From: DYJB01 sp963777165
GTDB lineage: Bacteria; Chloroflexota; Anaerolineae; Anaerolineales; E44-bin32
Direction: 5' to 3'
Assembly (NCBI GenBank): GCA_963777165.1
Contig: CAVZPO010000022.1
Location: 62,001-126,000, forward strand
Length of the DNA: 64,000 nt
Shown: one piece after another, positions 35,507-44,713 of the stretch
Position numbering within the stretch: position 1 is the first letter of the stretch
Layout: each line of letters begins with the position of its first letter
Notes under the pieces: generated by a model
The model's input: the letters and a program-made list of their open reading frames with translations, nothing else
What the model was told of the DNA's origin: nothing
The model's database searches: none
Made by a program: the position numbers and the translations under genes

Positions 35507-35600
35507 CCGTCCGTCAACCCGGCTGCAACCTGTACGCCCTCCGCCCTGTATGTCCCTCAGACATCGCGAATGCGTTCATTCGGTCCCGGGAGGGTTGCGA

Positions 35601-36974
35601 ATGTCGAAGGTTTGGCTGATGGTGGTCGCGCTGCTCCTGGCCGGGCTGGCCTGCGGGTCTCCAGGTATCCCGACGGCAGTCCCTACCCCTCACATTACTC
35701 CGCTGCCGCCCGGGGTGACGGCTTACGGGTTCTTCCCCTCCCCGCCGGAGGTCTCGCTCGAGAGCGTCCTGAACCATTTCACCGACATGGCGCGCCACGC
35801 CGACGTCGTCCTGCTCCAGCAGAACATCCCCTGGCAGGCGTTTCCCCTGGAGGGCGAGGCCGAGCCGCAGCCCCTGATCGACATCCGCAATCAGGTCACA
35901 TTGGCGCACCAGAATGGGCTGGAGCCGATCTTCGTCGTCGATCCGCTGAACGGCCTCAACCGGCGCGAGTTCATGGGGCTCCCGGAGGACTGGCCGGCGA
36001 GCTTCGAGAATCCGGACGTGCGAGGCGCCTACACCGAGTTCACAGCTTGGGTCGTGCGCACTTTCCATCCGCGCTATCTGGGCCTGGCATCGGAGATCAA
36101 TACCTACGCCGACGCCCACCCTGAAGACTTCCCGCACTTCCTCAGCCTGTACCGCGAGGTCTACACCGCCGTCAAGCAGGAATCACCCGAGACGCAGGTC
36201 TTCGTGACGTTTCAGTGGGAGGATCTGAACAACCTGTTCGCCGCCGCCGCCGAAGGGCGCCTGGCGTACCAGGTCAATTGGGAGCAGGTCGAGGCCTTCG
36301 AACCGCAGCTCGACCTTTGGGTGATCTCGTCTTATCCCTTCGCCGCGTTCGGCGGGGGTGACGAGATCCCCGACGACTATTACACGCCGCTGCTTACCCG
36401 GACCGACAAACCGCTGGCGGTGGCCGAAGGCGGATACACGTCTTCGCCGGTTGGGCCCTTCGTCGGTGCGCCGCAGGATCAGGTGGCCTACCTGCAGGCC
36501 ATCGACGCGCAGATCGGCTCGCGTTTGAGGTTCTGGATCTACCTGCTGCTCACCGACTTCAACACCGAGTCCTACGCCAAGGTGATGCGCCAGAATGGCG
36601 TTGGGGAGCAGGACGTCGACACGCTGGGGCTCTTCTCGTCCGTCGGGCTGCAGGCCCAGGACGGATCGCCCAAGCCGGCACTGGCGGTGTGGGATGCGCT
36701 GAGGGCCGAGCGCATCCTTGCCGTGATGCCGCGCGGCTGCGTCGCGACGCGCAGCTGCCATGACCGTCATTGCGAGCGCCGCAGGCGGGTGGCAATCCCG
36801 GCTCGACCCGGGCGCCCGCCATGGCTCGTCCGGAGATTGCTTCGTCGGGCTGCGGCATCCCCCGCTCGCGCTTCGGGGGCCATGGCTCGCAATGACACCC
36901 GACGGAAGGCGCCAGCCGCGACCGACGCATGCCGACCCGTCACCGTGACGTCCTCGCGAGGATGGTTCTCCTGA
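35601..36974 (+). CDS. lipoprotein with glycosidase-like TIM-barrel appearance; C-terminus read into a repeat
   Basis: From the ATG at 35601 (GGAGGG upstream) 457 residues. The signal peptide WLMVVALLLAGLACGS ends in a lipobox. The mature part alternates strands and helices as in TIM-barrel hydrolases, with LEPIFVVDPLNGLN, PRYLGLASEINTYAD (Glu at the position expected for an acid/base), LDLWVISSYPF and PLAVAEGGYTSSP (Glu, possible nucleophile). No specific GH family can be named. The last 70 residues are Arg/Ala-rich, starting near MPRGCVATRS, and come from a dispersed repeat at 36765-36897. The original end was therefore probably near 36720. Confidence 0.75.
   Translation: MSKVWLMVVALLLAGLACGSPGIPTAVPTPHITPLPPGVTAYGFFPSPPEVSLESVLNHFTDMARHADVVLLQQNIPWQAFPLEGEAEPQPLIDIRNQVTLAHQNGLEPIFVVDPLNGLNRREFMGLPEDWPASFENPDVRGAYTEFTAWVVRTFHPRYLGLASEINTYADAHPEDFPHFLSLYREVYTAVKQESPETQVFVTFQWEDLNNLFAAAAEGRLAYQVNWEQVEAFEPQLDLWVISSYPFAAFGGGDEIPDDYYTPLLTRTDKPLAVAEGGYTSSPVGPFVGAPQDQVAYLQAIDAQIGSRLRFWIYLLLTDFNTESYAKVMRQNGVGEQDVDTLGLFSSVGLQAQDGSPKPALAVWDALRAERILAVMPRGCVATRSCHDRHCERRRRVAIPARPGRPPWLVRRLLRRAAASPARASGAMARNDTRRKAPAATDACRPVTVTSSRGWFS
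36765..36897. repeat. dispersed repeat with TCATTGCGAGC/GCTCGCAATGA inverted ends
   Basis: 133 bp bounded by GTCATTGCGAGC (36766-36777) and GCTCGCAATGAC (36885-36896). Elements with this start and end, and with the internal GGAGATTGCTTCGTCG block, are widespread in bacterial genomes. It overlaps the 3' end of the lipoprotein gene. Confidence 0.7.
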
Positions 36975-36999
36975 CGGGCCAATTCCACAGTGCGCGACG

Positions 37000-37026
37000 T
37001 AGGGGCGGGTTTGAAACCCGCCCCTA
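37000..37026. repeat. 27-bp palindrome of the GTAGGGGCG type
   Basis: TAGGGGCGGGTTT and its inverted copy meet around one base. It belongs to the same loose family as 46396-46423. The remainder of 37027-37238 shows nothing recognisable. Confidence 0.55.
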
Positions 37027-37238
37027 GCTTGTCCATCGGGCCGTGCCGCGCCTCGCGTCACGCTGGACGCCCTCGCAAGCGGGATATCCCAAGTGCGGAC
37101 ACGGGTTAGTGCGTCGGCTCCAGGACTCCCCCGCAGCGCCCGTACTCGCCTTGGCTACTCAGCACCGTGAGGGAACCGGGCCAATGCCTCCGAAGGCAAA
37201 CGTCCGTGCCCTCGGTCCGCGAGCAGCGACCTGATCCC

Positions 37239-38407
37239 TCAAGCCGCGCGGCGATCAGGGACGATCGACGTGTAGCGGCGCGGGACCCGCGCGGTGATCC
37301 CGCACACGACTTCGTAGGCGATCGTCCCCCAGGCCGACGCCAACTCTTCGGCGCGCAGCCGTTCCCCGTCCTGAGCGCCGATCAGGACTACCTCATCGCC
37401 GGCCCGGGCCTCCGGCACCGCGTCCAATTGCAGCAGCACCTGGTCCATGCACACTCGCCCGACGACGGGCACGCGTCGGCCGCCGACGAGCACCTGGTTT
37501 CCATCTGTGCGGCGATATCCGTCGCCATACCCCACAGCCGCGGTCCCAATGCGCTCGTCGCCCGTCGTCGTGTACCGATGGCTGTAGCTCACCCCGCGCC
37601 CAGACGGCACGACCTTCACCTGGGTCAGCACGGCCTTCCAGGAGAGCGCCGGTTGCAGCGCCGGCGGCAAGGGGCACAGGGTGGAGGGCTCGAGGCCGTA
37701 CAGGGCGATGCCGAGCCGTACCAGGTCGAAGCGCGCGCTCCGGCGCAGGAGCATGCCGGCGGAGTTGGCAGCATGGACCAACCCGGGGCGCAACCCAACG
37801 GCAGTCAGCGCAGACTCAACGGAACGGAGTTCTGATTCCTGGGCTTGTGTGACGCCGGAGGCAGGGTCGTCGGCGCACGCAAAATGGGTGAACAGGCCCT
37901 TCCGAGTGTGACGCCGTCGGTCTCTCCAATCCGGCGGGCAAACTGGACTGCCTCGGCCGGTTGCACGCCCAGGCGGGCCATGCCCGGTGTCGACCTTGAG
38001 GTGCAGGCAGGCGCGTTCCGGGCCGAGGGCGCGCGCCACGGCAGGCGATCTCGGACGACCTGCGACGCGACTCCACACGGTCAGCGAGACGGACCCAGCC
38101 ACCAGTTCCGCCAGCGCCTGCGGCGGCGCCCAACCGAGCAGCAGGATCGGGCAGCCCAACCCGCCTCGACGCAGCTCGAGGGCTTCCTCGGGCCGGGCCA
38201 CGCCGCACCACGTCGCTCCGCCGCGCAGCACGGCTGTGGCGGCCGGAACCGCTCCGTGACCGTAGCCGTTGGCTTTCACCACGGCCATCAGCGGCACCGA
38301 TGCCAGGCGCACCAGGTGGCGGACGTTGGTCTCGAGGCAGGCGAGATCGACTTCAACCCATGTCGCCAGTCGGGGTGCGGTGCGGGGAGCCGGAGGGGTG
38401 ACGTCAT
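37239..38407 (-). CDS. alr: alanine racemase (three frameshifts, two compensating)
   Basis: Makes D-alanine for peptidoglycan. The PLP lysine is in PLMAVVKANGYGHGA and the catalytic tyrosine side in GVSYSHRY, with RVCMDQ and the C-terminal TIAYEVVCGITARVPR. The frame is displaced between about 37997 and 37907: reading one base off in between gives MARLGVQPAEAVQFARRIGE, the expected sequence after KVDTG. A third indel near 38395 separates the likely ATG (38405-38407) from LATWVEVDLACLETNVRHL. Such compensating indels cannot be selected gene decay and point to sequence error. It shares an AT-rich intergenic promoter zone with the divergent SLC13 gene. Confidence 0.88.
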
Positions 38408-38439
38408 GGACGAGGCCGCGCCTCAGGCGGGGACCGCCA

Positions 38440-38465
38440 ATTCTAGCACGCGGACGGGCTATAAT
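38440..38465. promoter_or_regulatory. divergent promoters between alr and SLC13-type gene
   Basis: On the plus strand a consensus TATAAT (38460-38465) ends only 9 bp before the ATG at 38475, implying a nearly leaderless mRNA. On the minus strand TAGAAT (38440-38445) would serve alr. Good -35 boxes are not seen for either. Confidence 0.5.
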
Positions 38466-38474
38466 GGGCGCGTC

Positions 38475-40274
38475 ATGCCCCCTCCGCCGTCTTTCTCTTG
38501 GCGGTCATCACGATCGCCGCGGTCCTGCTCATCGCCACCCGGATCCGAGCCGACCTGGTCGCCCTGCTGACGCTCGTGACGCTGGCGCTCTCACGCCTGG
38601 TCACTCCGGCGGAGGCGTTCGCCGGCTTCAGCAGCCCCGCCGTCCTGACGATCCTGGCGATCTTCATTATCTCGGAGGCGATGCAGCAGACGGGCCTGAC
38701 GCTGATGCTCGGCCAACGCTTGCTCCGTTTCAGCGGCGGCGGGGAACGGCGGGCGGTCTTGTTCACCACGCTGGCGGCTGCGTTGCTCTCCTTGTTCATG
38801 AACAACCTGGCCGCCGCCGGCGTCCTCCTGCCAGCCGTGATCAGCGTCTCCCGACAGACGCGCACGGCGCCGTCGCGATTGCTGATGCCGCTGGCCTTCG
38901 GCTCGATCCTCGGCGGCATGGCCACGCTGCTGACGACCGCCAACATCATCGTCAGCGGGACGTTGCGTGACGCCGGGCTCGCGCCGTTCACGCTGCTGTC
39001 GTTCCTCCCCATCGGGATTCCGATCATCGCCGCAGGGGCGGCTTACCTGACGCTTGTCGGGCGGCGCATGCTTCCCGAGCGCTACCCCGCCGGGCAGAGT
39101 GCCAGGGCCGTCCGGCTCCGCGCCGAGCTGACCACGATGTACGGGATCGAGCACACGTTGTCCGAGGTGCGCGTGCTGCCCGGTTCGGCCCTGGCCGGGT
39201 TGTCGCTGCGTCAGGGCGAATGGGCCGGCCGGCTCGGCCTGACGGTCGTCGGCGTGGCGCACAACGGTCACGTGATCGTCTCGCCGTCACCGGACGAGAT
39301 CATCCTCGAAGGGCGATGTCGTGCTCGCCCAGGGGACACCGCACTTGGACGTCCTGGCGTCCTACGGGCTGCGACAGCAGGCCGAACCCGAGATGGCTCA
39401 TGAGGTCGCCAACTCCGAGGCGATCCTGGGAGAGATCGTTCTTTCCCCCCACGCCCGGTCGGCGGGCAAGACATTGCGCGAGCTGCAGTTCCGCGAGAAG
39501 TATGGGCTGAACGTCCTGGCCCTTTGGCGCCGCGACAAGCCGGTGGTGGAGGGCGTGCCCGAGATGCGCCTGCAGCCCGGCGACGCACTGCTCGTTCAGG
39601 GACCGGCGGAACGCTTCGGCCTGCTGCGCGATGACCGCGACTTCCTGCTGTTGGAACAGGATCCGGATGCGGTCCTGCGGCCGCGCAAGACGCGCCTGGC
39701 GGCCGGCATCACGCTGGTGACCTTGATCGTCGCGGCCATGGCCTGGTTGCCCGTCCCGGTGGCGGCGCTGGCGGGGACGGCACTGCTGCTGCTCACCGGC
39801 TGTGTCTCGATGGACGACGGCTACCGGGCGATCGAGTGGAAAGCGATCTTCCTGATCGCCGGCATGTGGCCGCTGGGCACTGCCCTGGTCAGCACCGGGC
39901 TGGCCGACGTCGCCGCCAACGGGCTGCTGAGCGTCGCCCGCGGCATGCCGTCGCTCGCCCTGGCAGCGATCCTGCTCCTCGTCGCCGGGGTGCTCAGCCA
40001 GGTGATCGGCGGGCAGGTCGCCGTGCCGATCCTGCTGGCGCCGATTGCGTTGGCCATCGGACACGAGACGGGCGCCGACCCGCGTGGCCTGGCGATGGCC
40101 GTCGCCCTCGGCTCATCCCTCGGGTTCCTCACCCCCGTCGGGCATCCGGTGAATACGCTTGTGATGGGCCCGGGCGGGTATGCCACACGCGATTTCCTCC
40201 GGGTCGGCGGCTGGCTGCTGTTGATCCTCGTGCCGCTCATCCTGGCCGGCCTTCATCTATTCTGGAACTTGTGA
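38475..40274 (+). CDS. SLC13/CitT-type anion permease with two RCK_C (TrkA-C) domains, two frameshifts
   Basis: About 600 residues after repair. The first membrane block (LVALLTLVTLALSRLVTPAE, FSSPAVLTILAIFIISEAM, FMNNLAAAGVLLPAVISVSR) is followed by two cytoplasmic TrkA-C-like domains (EVRVLPGSALAGLSLRQGEW; EIVLSPHARSAGKTLRELQF) and the second membrane block with GGQVAVPILLAPIALAIGHE. This layout is typical of divalent anion:Na+ symporters such as sulfate or dicarboxylate carriers. Indels near 38482 and 39313 break the frame; deleting one base restores MPPAVFLLAVI and EIILEGDVVLAQGTP. Transported ion unknown. Confidence 0.85.
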
Positions 40275-40277
40275 CGC

Positions 40278-41399
40278 ATGATGCCATTCACCTTTGACCT
40301 GGTGGGCCGCGACGGTCGCGGCCGCGCCGGAGTCTTCCACACCCCGCACGGCGACCTGCTTACGCCGGTCTTCGCTCCCGTCGGCACGCAGGCTACCGTC
40401 AAGGCCGTCACGCCCGATCAACTCCGGACCCTCGGCGCCAGCCTGGTGCTGGCCAACACCTACCATCTTTACTTGCGCCCCGGGGCACGCCGCGTGGCGG
40501 AGCGCGGCGGCCTGCACGGCTTCATGGCCTGGGACGGCCCACTGCTCACGGACTCCGGCGGCTTCCAGGTCTTTTCGCTCGCCGACCGCCGCCAGGTCGA
40601 CGACGACGGCGTCACCTTCCAATCCCACCTCGACGGTTCGACGCACCGCTTCACGCCCGAGTCGGTCATCGCCACCGAGGAGGACCTCGGGGCGGATATC
40701 ATCATGGTGCTCGACGAGTGCGCCGAGCCTCATGACCGGGCTTACAACGAGCAGGCGCTGAAGCGCACGCACACGTGGGCGGAACGCTGCCTGCGCGCCA
40801 AGCGGCGCGACGATCAGGCGCTGTTCGGGATTGTGCAGGGGGCAATCTTCCCCGACCTGCGGGCGCATTCGGCGGCTCACATCGCTTCCCTGGGCTTCCC
40901 CGGCATCGCCATCGGGGGACTCTCGGTCGGTAAGTCGAAGGACGACATGTTGGCGATGCTCGAAACGGTCGATCCGATCCTCCCGGCAGACAGGCCGCGT
41001 TACCTGATGGGCGTCGGATCGCCGGAGGACCTGGTGGAAGGCGTCGTGCGCGGCATCGATCTGTTCGACTGCGTCCTCCCGACGCGCATGGCGCGCAACC
41101 ACGCCGCCCTGACGCGCCAGGGCCGGCTCAACCTGCATAACGCGGCGTACGCCGAGGACGAGCGCCCGATCGACGGCGACTGCGACTGCTACGCCTGCCG
41201 CACCTTCACCCGCGCCTACCTGCGGCATCTGATCGTGGCCGGCGAGATGCTGTCGGCCACCCTGCTCTCGATCCACAACCTGCGCCTCTTGATCTCTCTG
41301 GCTGCCGATCTGCGCGCGGCGGTCCTCGCCGGATCGCTGCCGGCGTTCGCCGCCGAGTTCCGTGCCGGCTACCACAAGCACCGGCCGGAGGAGGAGTAA
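40278..41399 (+). CDS. tgt: tRNA-guanine transglycosylase
   Basis: 373 residues. Exchanges guanine for preQ1 at position 34 of GUN tRNAs, the committed queuosine step. Key blocks: LLTDSGGFQVFSLA with a substrate Asp, QGAIFPDLR, GGLSVGKSKDDML, and the catalytic DCVLPTRMARNHAAL. The zinc site is CDCYACRTF with a downstream His in SIHNLRL. Only 3 bp separate it from the preceding gene and 3 bp from uppP, so a compact operon is likely. Confidence 0.97.
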   Translation: MMPFTFDLVGRDGRGRAGVFHTPHGDLLTPVFAPVGTQATVKAVTPDQLRTLGASLVLANTYHLYLRPGARRVAERGGLHGFMAWDGPLLTDSGGFQVFSLADRRQVDDDGVTFQSHLDGSTHRFTPESVIATEEDLGADIIMVLDECAEPHDRAYNEQALKRTHTWAERCLRAKRRDDQALFGIVQGAIFPDLRAHSAAHIASLGFPGIAIGGLSVGKSKDDMLAMLETVDPILPADRPRYLMGVGSPEDLVEGVVRGIDLFDCVLPTRMARNHAALTRQGRLNLHNAAYAEDERPIDGDCDCYACRTFTRAYLRHLIVAGEMLSATLLSIHNLRLLISLAADLRAAVLAGSLPAFAAEFRAGYHKHRPEEE

Positions 41400-41402
41400 T
41401 CG

Positions 41403-42231
41403 TTGACCCTGTTTCAGGCGCTCGTCCTCGGGATCGTCCAGGGCCTCACCGAATACCTGCCGGTGTCGTCGTCGGCCCATCTGGTTCTGGTGCCGTGGGC
41501 GCTCGGATGGGAGTTCGATCCCGGCGCGGCGTTCGCTTTCGACGTCCTGGTGCAGATGGGGACGCTCGTGGCCGTCATCGCCTACTTCTGGAAAGACCTG
41601 GTCCACATGCTGCGCGCCACCCTCCAGGCGCTGGTCCACCGCGAGGCGATCCAGGATCCCTATGTACGGCTGGCAGGCTGGATTGTCCTGGGGACGATCC
41701 CCGCCGTCATCGCCGGTCTGGCTTTGAAGGACATGGTGGAAGCCGCCTTCGGCAGCCCGCTGGCAACCTCCGGCTTCCTGCTGGCAACCGCCGCGCTGCT
41801 TCTGGCGGGCGAGCGGATCGGCAAGCGCCTCCGGCCCCTCGAGTTCGGCCACATGGACGGACGTCGTCTGGATCGGCCTGGCGCAGGCACTGGCGTTGTT
41901 CCCGGGTCTCTCGCGATCGGGCGCAACCATCTCGGCCGGTCTGATGCGCGGCCTCGATCGGCCCGGCGCGGCGCGCTTCTCGTTCCTGCTTTCGATCCCG
42001 GTCATGATCGGCGCCGGCGTGCTTGCCCTCGGCGACCTCGCCGCGCTGCCCGGCGCGGCGGCTTTCATCCCGGCGGTGCTGGTCGGATTCGTTTCCGCGG
42101 CGATCGTCGGCTACGCCTCGATCCGCTGGCTGCTGGGTTTCGTCACGCGGCACTCGCTGGCCGCCTTCAGCGCCTACTGCGCGCTCGTCGGGCTGCTCGG
42201 TCTGGTGATCGGGCTCGTGCGAGGCGGCTGA
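41403..42231 (+). CDS. uppP: undecaprenyl-diphosphatase (one frameshift)
   Basis: Recycles undecaprenyl pyrophosphate for cell wall synthesis. TTG start 7 nt after GGAGGAG. Two BacA signature blocks are present: EYLPVSSSAHL near residue 18 and FPGLSRSGATISAGL in the C-terminal half, with about 8 membrane helices. The frame shifts near 41857; the second half (DVVWIGLAQALALFPGL) is in another frame. The repaired length of about 275 residues is normal. The TGA overlaps the start of the next lipoprotein gene. Confidence 0.93.
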
Positions 42232-43040
42232 TGTCCTGGAGACTCTCCACGGTTCTCTCTGGGATGGCTTCGCGGCTGGCGCCCGGTGCGGCGGCGCTGT
42301 CGATGGTGATCAGCGCCGCGCTCGGCGCCTGCTCACCCACGCCCACCCCGACGCCGGTCCCCGGCCCTGTACCGCGGGTAGCTGTAACGCCCGCCTTTGC
42401 GCCGCGCGTCCTGGCATGGGCGCACGCTTACCTCGAGGAGCTCCGCCCCCTGCCCTTTGATCTGGAGATCGTGCAAGCCGGCGTGGCGCTCGAGGGGTTG
42501 GATCAGGGAGAGTACGTCGTCGCCATCGGAGCGCTCGTGCCGCAGGACGGCTGGTTTGCGACCCCGCTGGCCCGCGATCCGATCGCGGTAGTATCCGGCA
42601 GCGGCTCGGGCGTGAGCGAGGTGACGCGGCGTGCCCTGGTCGACCTGCTTGCCGGCCGCACCCTCCGCTGGTCTGAGCTTGGTGGGAATGACCGGGCCGT
42701 GCAGCCTGTCCTCCCATTGCCCGGGGACGACTTGCGACAGGTCCTCGACGAATCGCTGATGCTCGGTCGGCCTTACGCCTCCGGCTCGCGCCTGATCGCC
42801 ACACCCGACCAGGCACTCGGGCTCTTGGAAGAAGATCCTGGGGCATTGGCTTTGCTCCCGCTCAGCTCCCTGCCTGCCGGGAGCATTCCCCTTCGTCTGG
42901 ATGGCGTGCTGCCCGAGTCCGAGGCGCGTGTCCCGGACAGCTACGGGCTGGTGGCGCAGGTCGTCGCCGTCGCACCGAGCGAGCCGCGAGGGCCGGTGCG
43001 CGATTGGCTGGCGTGGATTCAGGCGGTGGAGGGGAAGTGA
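42231..43040 (+). CDS. lipoprotein resembling a phosphate-type periplasmic binding protein
   Basis: 269 residues; ATG shares one base with the uppP stop. The signal peptide ends in a lipobox (SAALGACSPT) and is followed by a TPTPVPGP linker. The body resembles PBP2 domains used for phosphate or tungstate: IGALVPQDGWFATPLARDPI, VSGSGSGVSEVTRRALVDLL, AGRTLRWSELGG. It is shorter than usual binding proteins and no ABC permease genes follow, so it may be a stand-alone sensor or an orphan binding protein. Confidence 0.65.
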   Translation: MSWRLSTVLSGMASRLAPGAAALSMVISAALGACSPTPTPTPVPGPVPRVAVTPAFAPRVLAWAHAYLEELRPLPFDLEIVQAGVALEGLDQGEYVVAIGALVPQDGWFATPLARDPIAVVSGSGSGVSEVTRRALVDLLAGRTLRWSELGGNDRAVQPVLPLPGDDLRQVLDESLMLGRPYASGSRLIATPDQALGLLEEDPGALALLPLSSLPAGSIPLRLDGVLPESEARVPDSYGLVAQVVAVAPSEPRGPVRDWLAWIQAVEGK

Positions 43041-43051
43041 GGAAGGGAAGC

Positions 43052-43340
<289 letters not shown>

Positions 43341-43347
43341 CCATCCT

Positions 43348-43998
43348 TCATCCCCCCAGAAACGGATTCGTCGTCCGCTCCCTGCCGACCGTCGTCGAAG
43401 GCCCATGCCCGGGGTAGATCTGAACCTCATCCGGCAGGTTGAGGATGCGGCTGTGGATGCTGGCCAGCAGTGTCTCCCAATCCCCGCCCGGCAGGTCGGT
43501 GCGGCCGACGCTGCCTTCGAAGAGCACGTCGCCGCAGAACAGGCAACTTTGCTGTGCGCAGTAGAACATGACGTGGCCGGGTGCATGCCCGGGGGCATGC
43601 CGCACCTCGAAGCTGAACGCGCCGAGCAAGAGCTGCATGCCGTCGGCCAGCTCGATCGTCGGCTCCGGACCCGGATCAAACGCGGGAATGCCAAACCATG
43701 CCGCGCCGCCATTCAAGCGCCACATGGGCTGGTCGAGCGGGTGCAGGCCAACGCGTGGCGCCGGATCGACCCCATCGGCCACTCCTCCGGCCCCGCCGAA
43801 ATGATCGAAATGCGCGTGCGTCAGCCAGATGTCGGTGATCTGCCACCCGCGTTGTTCGGCCTCCCGGACGATCGCCTCACCGTTCCACGCCGGATCGATC
43901 ACCGCCGCCACCCGCGCCTCCGGGTCGGCCACCAGATACGAATTGGTCTGCACTGGACCAAGCATCATCGGCACGATGGACAGGGCAGCAGTCACCAT
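43348..43998 (-). CDS. metallo-beta-lactamase-fold hydrolase (glyoxalase II-like)
   Basis: 216 residues. Zinc ligands: THAHFDH (HxHxDH), then APGHAPGHVMFY (His), CGDVLFEGSVGRTDLPG (Asp) and YPGHGPSTTVGRE (His). The set is complete for a dinuclear glyoxalase II-like hydrolase, which cleaves thioesters or similar. GPVQTNSYLVADPE is the typical first strand. The gene starts 9 bp after the upstream hypothetical gene, so the two form an operon. Confidence 0.92.
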   Translation of the reverse strand: MVTAALSIVPMMLGPVQTNSYLVADPEARVAAVIDPAWNGEAIVREAEQRGWQITDIWLTHAHFDHFGGAGGVADGVDPAPRVGLHPLDQPMWRLNGGAAWFGIPAFDPGPEPTIELADGMQLLLGAFSFEVRHAPGHAPGHVMFYCAQQSCLFCGDVLFEGSVGRTDLPGGDWETLLASIHSRILNLPDEVQIYPGHGPSTTVGRERTTNPFLGG

Positions 43999-44007
43999 GC
44001 AATCTCC

Positions 44008-44634
44008 TCAATGTGTCCGCGGCAGGCAGGCGGCGATCCACAAGATCGCGCCGGCAAGCCCCAGGATGCCGGCGGCCCACGTCGCGGCGGCCGCTGAGAG
44101 GCCGGCTAGCGTGCGAACCGGGAGCAACAGCTCGCGGGCCAGAAGCAAACGCTCCGCTTCGACTTCCCCTCCCGCCGCATGCCGCCGCAACCGGACCAGG
44201 ATCGTAGCGGTGGCCTCCGGCGCGTGCCGCGCGACGAGGTTCCATGTGAAGGCAGTCGCTGGCCGCAGCGCCTGGCCCAATTCTCCAGCAGGGCTGACCT
44301 GGACCTCCGCCGAGACGACCTCGGCGGCCAGGGTGTAGACCGGAAGTTCGCGGCTGTCCGGCGAGACATGGACGGTTAGTTCGAGCCGCTCGCGGCGGCC
44401 TTTCAGAGCCAAGCCGGGCGAATCGATCGCCACCGTCAGGCCCGGAGCCGAACCGGCGTCACTCGATGTGGACTCCGTCCGCAAGGAGACCCATGCGGAC
44501 TGCACCTGTTCGGCGGACCATGCCAGCTCGACGCGCGCCCGCGGGGACGGCCAGACGAGCCCTGCCGCCAGCAAGCCGCACGCCGCCAGGCAGACTGCAC
44601 CCACCCATCGCAAGCCCCGAGTCCCCCGCCGCAT
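44008..44634 (-). CDS. membrane-anchored hypothetical protein
   Basis: 208 residues from the ATG at 44632-44634. An N-terminal hydrophobic helix (GLRWVGAVCLAACGLLAAGL) and a C-terminal one (AAATWAAGILGLAGAILWIA) flank a beta-rich domain of about 130 residues (ERLELTVHVSPDSRELPVYT; PATAFTWNLVARHAPEATAT). The architecture suggests an extracytoplasmic Ig-like domain held at both ends. No family is recognised. Co-transcribed with the downstream metallo-hydrolase. Confidence 0.6.
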   Translation of the reverse strand: MRRGTRGLRWVGAVCLAACGLLAAGLVWPSPRARVELAWSAEQVQSAWVSLRTESTSSDAGSAPGLTVAIDSPGLALKGRRERLELTVHVSPDSRELPVYTLAAEVVSAEVQVSPAGELGQALRPATAFTWNLVARHAPEATATILVRLRRHAAGGEVEAERLLLARELLLPVRTLAGLSAAAATWAAGILGLAGAILWIAACLPRTH

Positions 44635-44713
44635 GCGCGCAGTATACCGCGGCACTTTGCTCCTCCGTGCGGCGATGCTAGACTCGTGGCACTCTGAACA
44701 GGGGGAGGCGTGT

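Noticed and set aside
40257..42068. 603-codon minus-strand frame opposite tgt and uppP.
   Set aside because: It has no domain and mirrors the codon structure of tgt and uppP.
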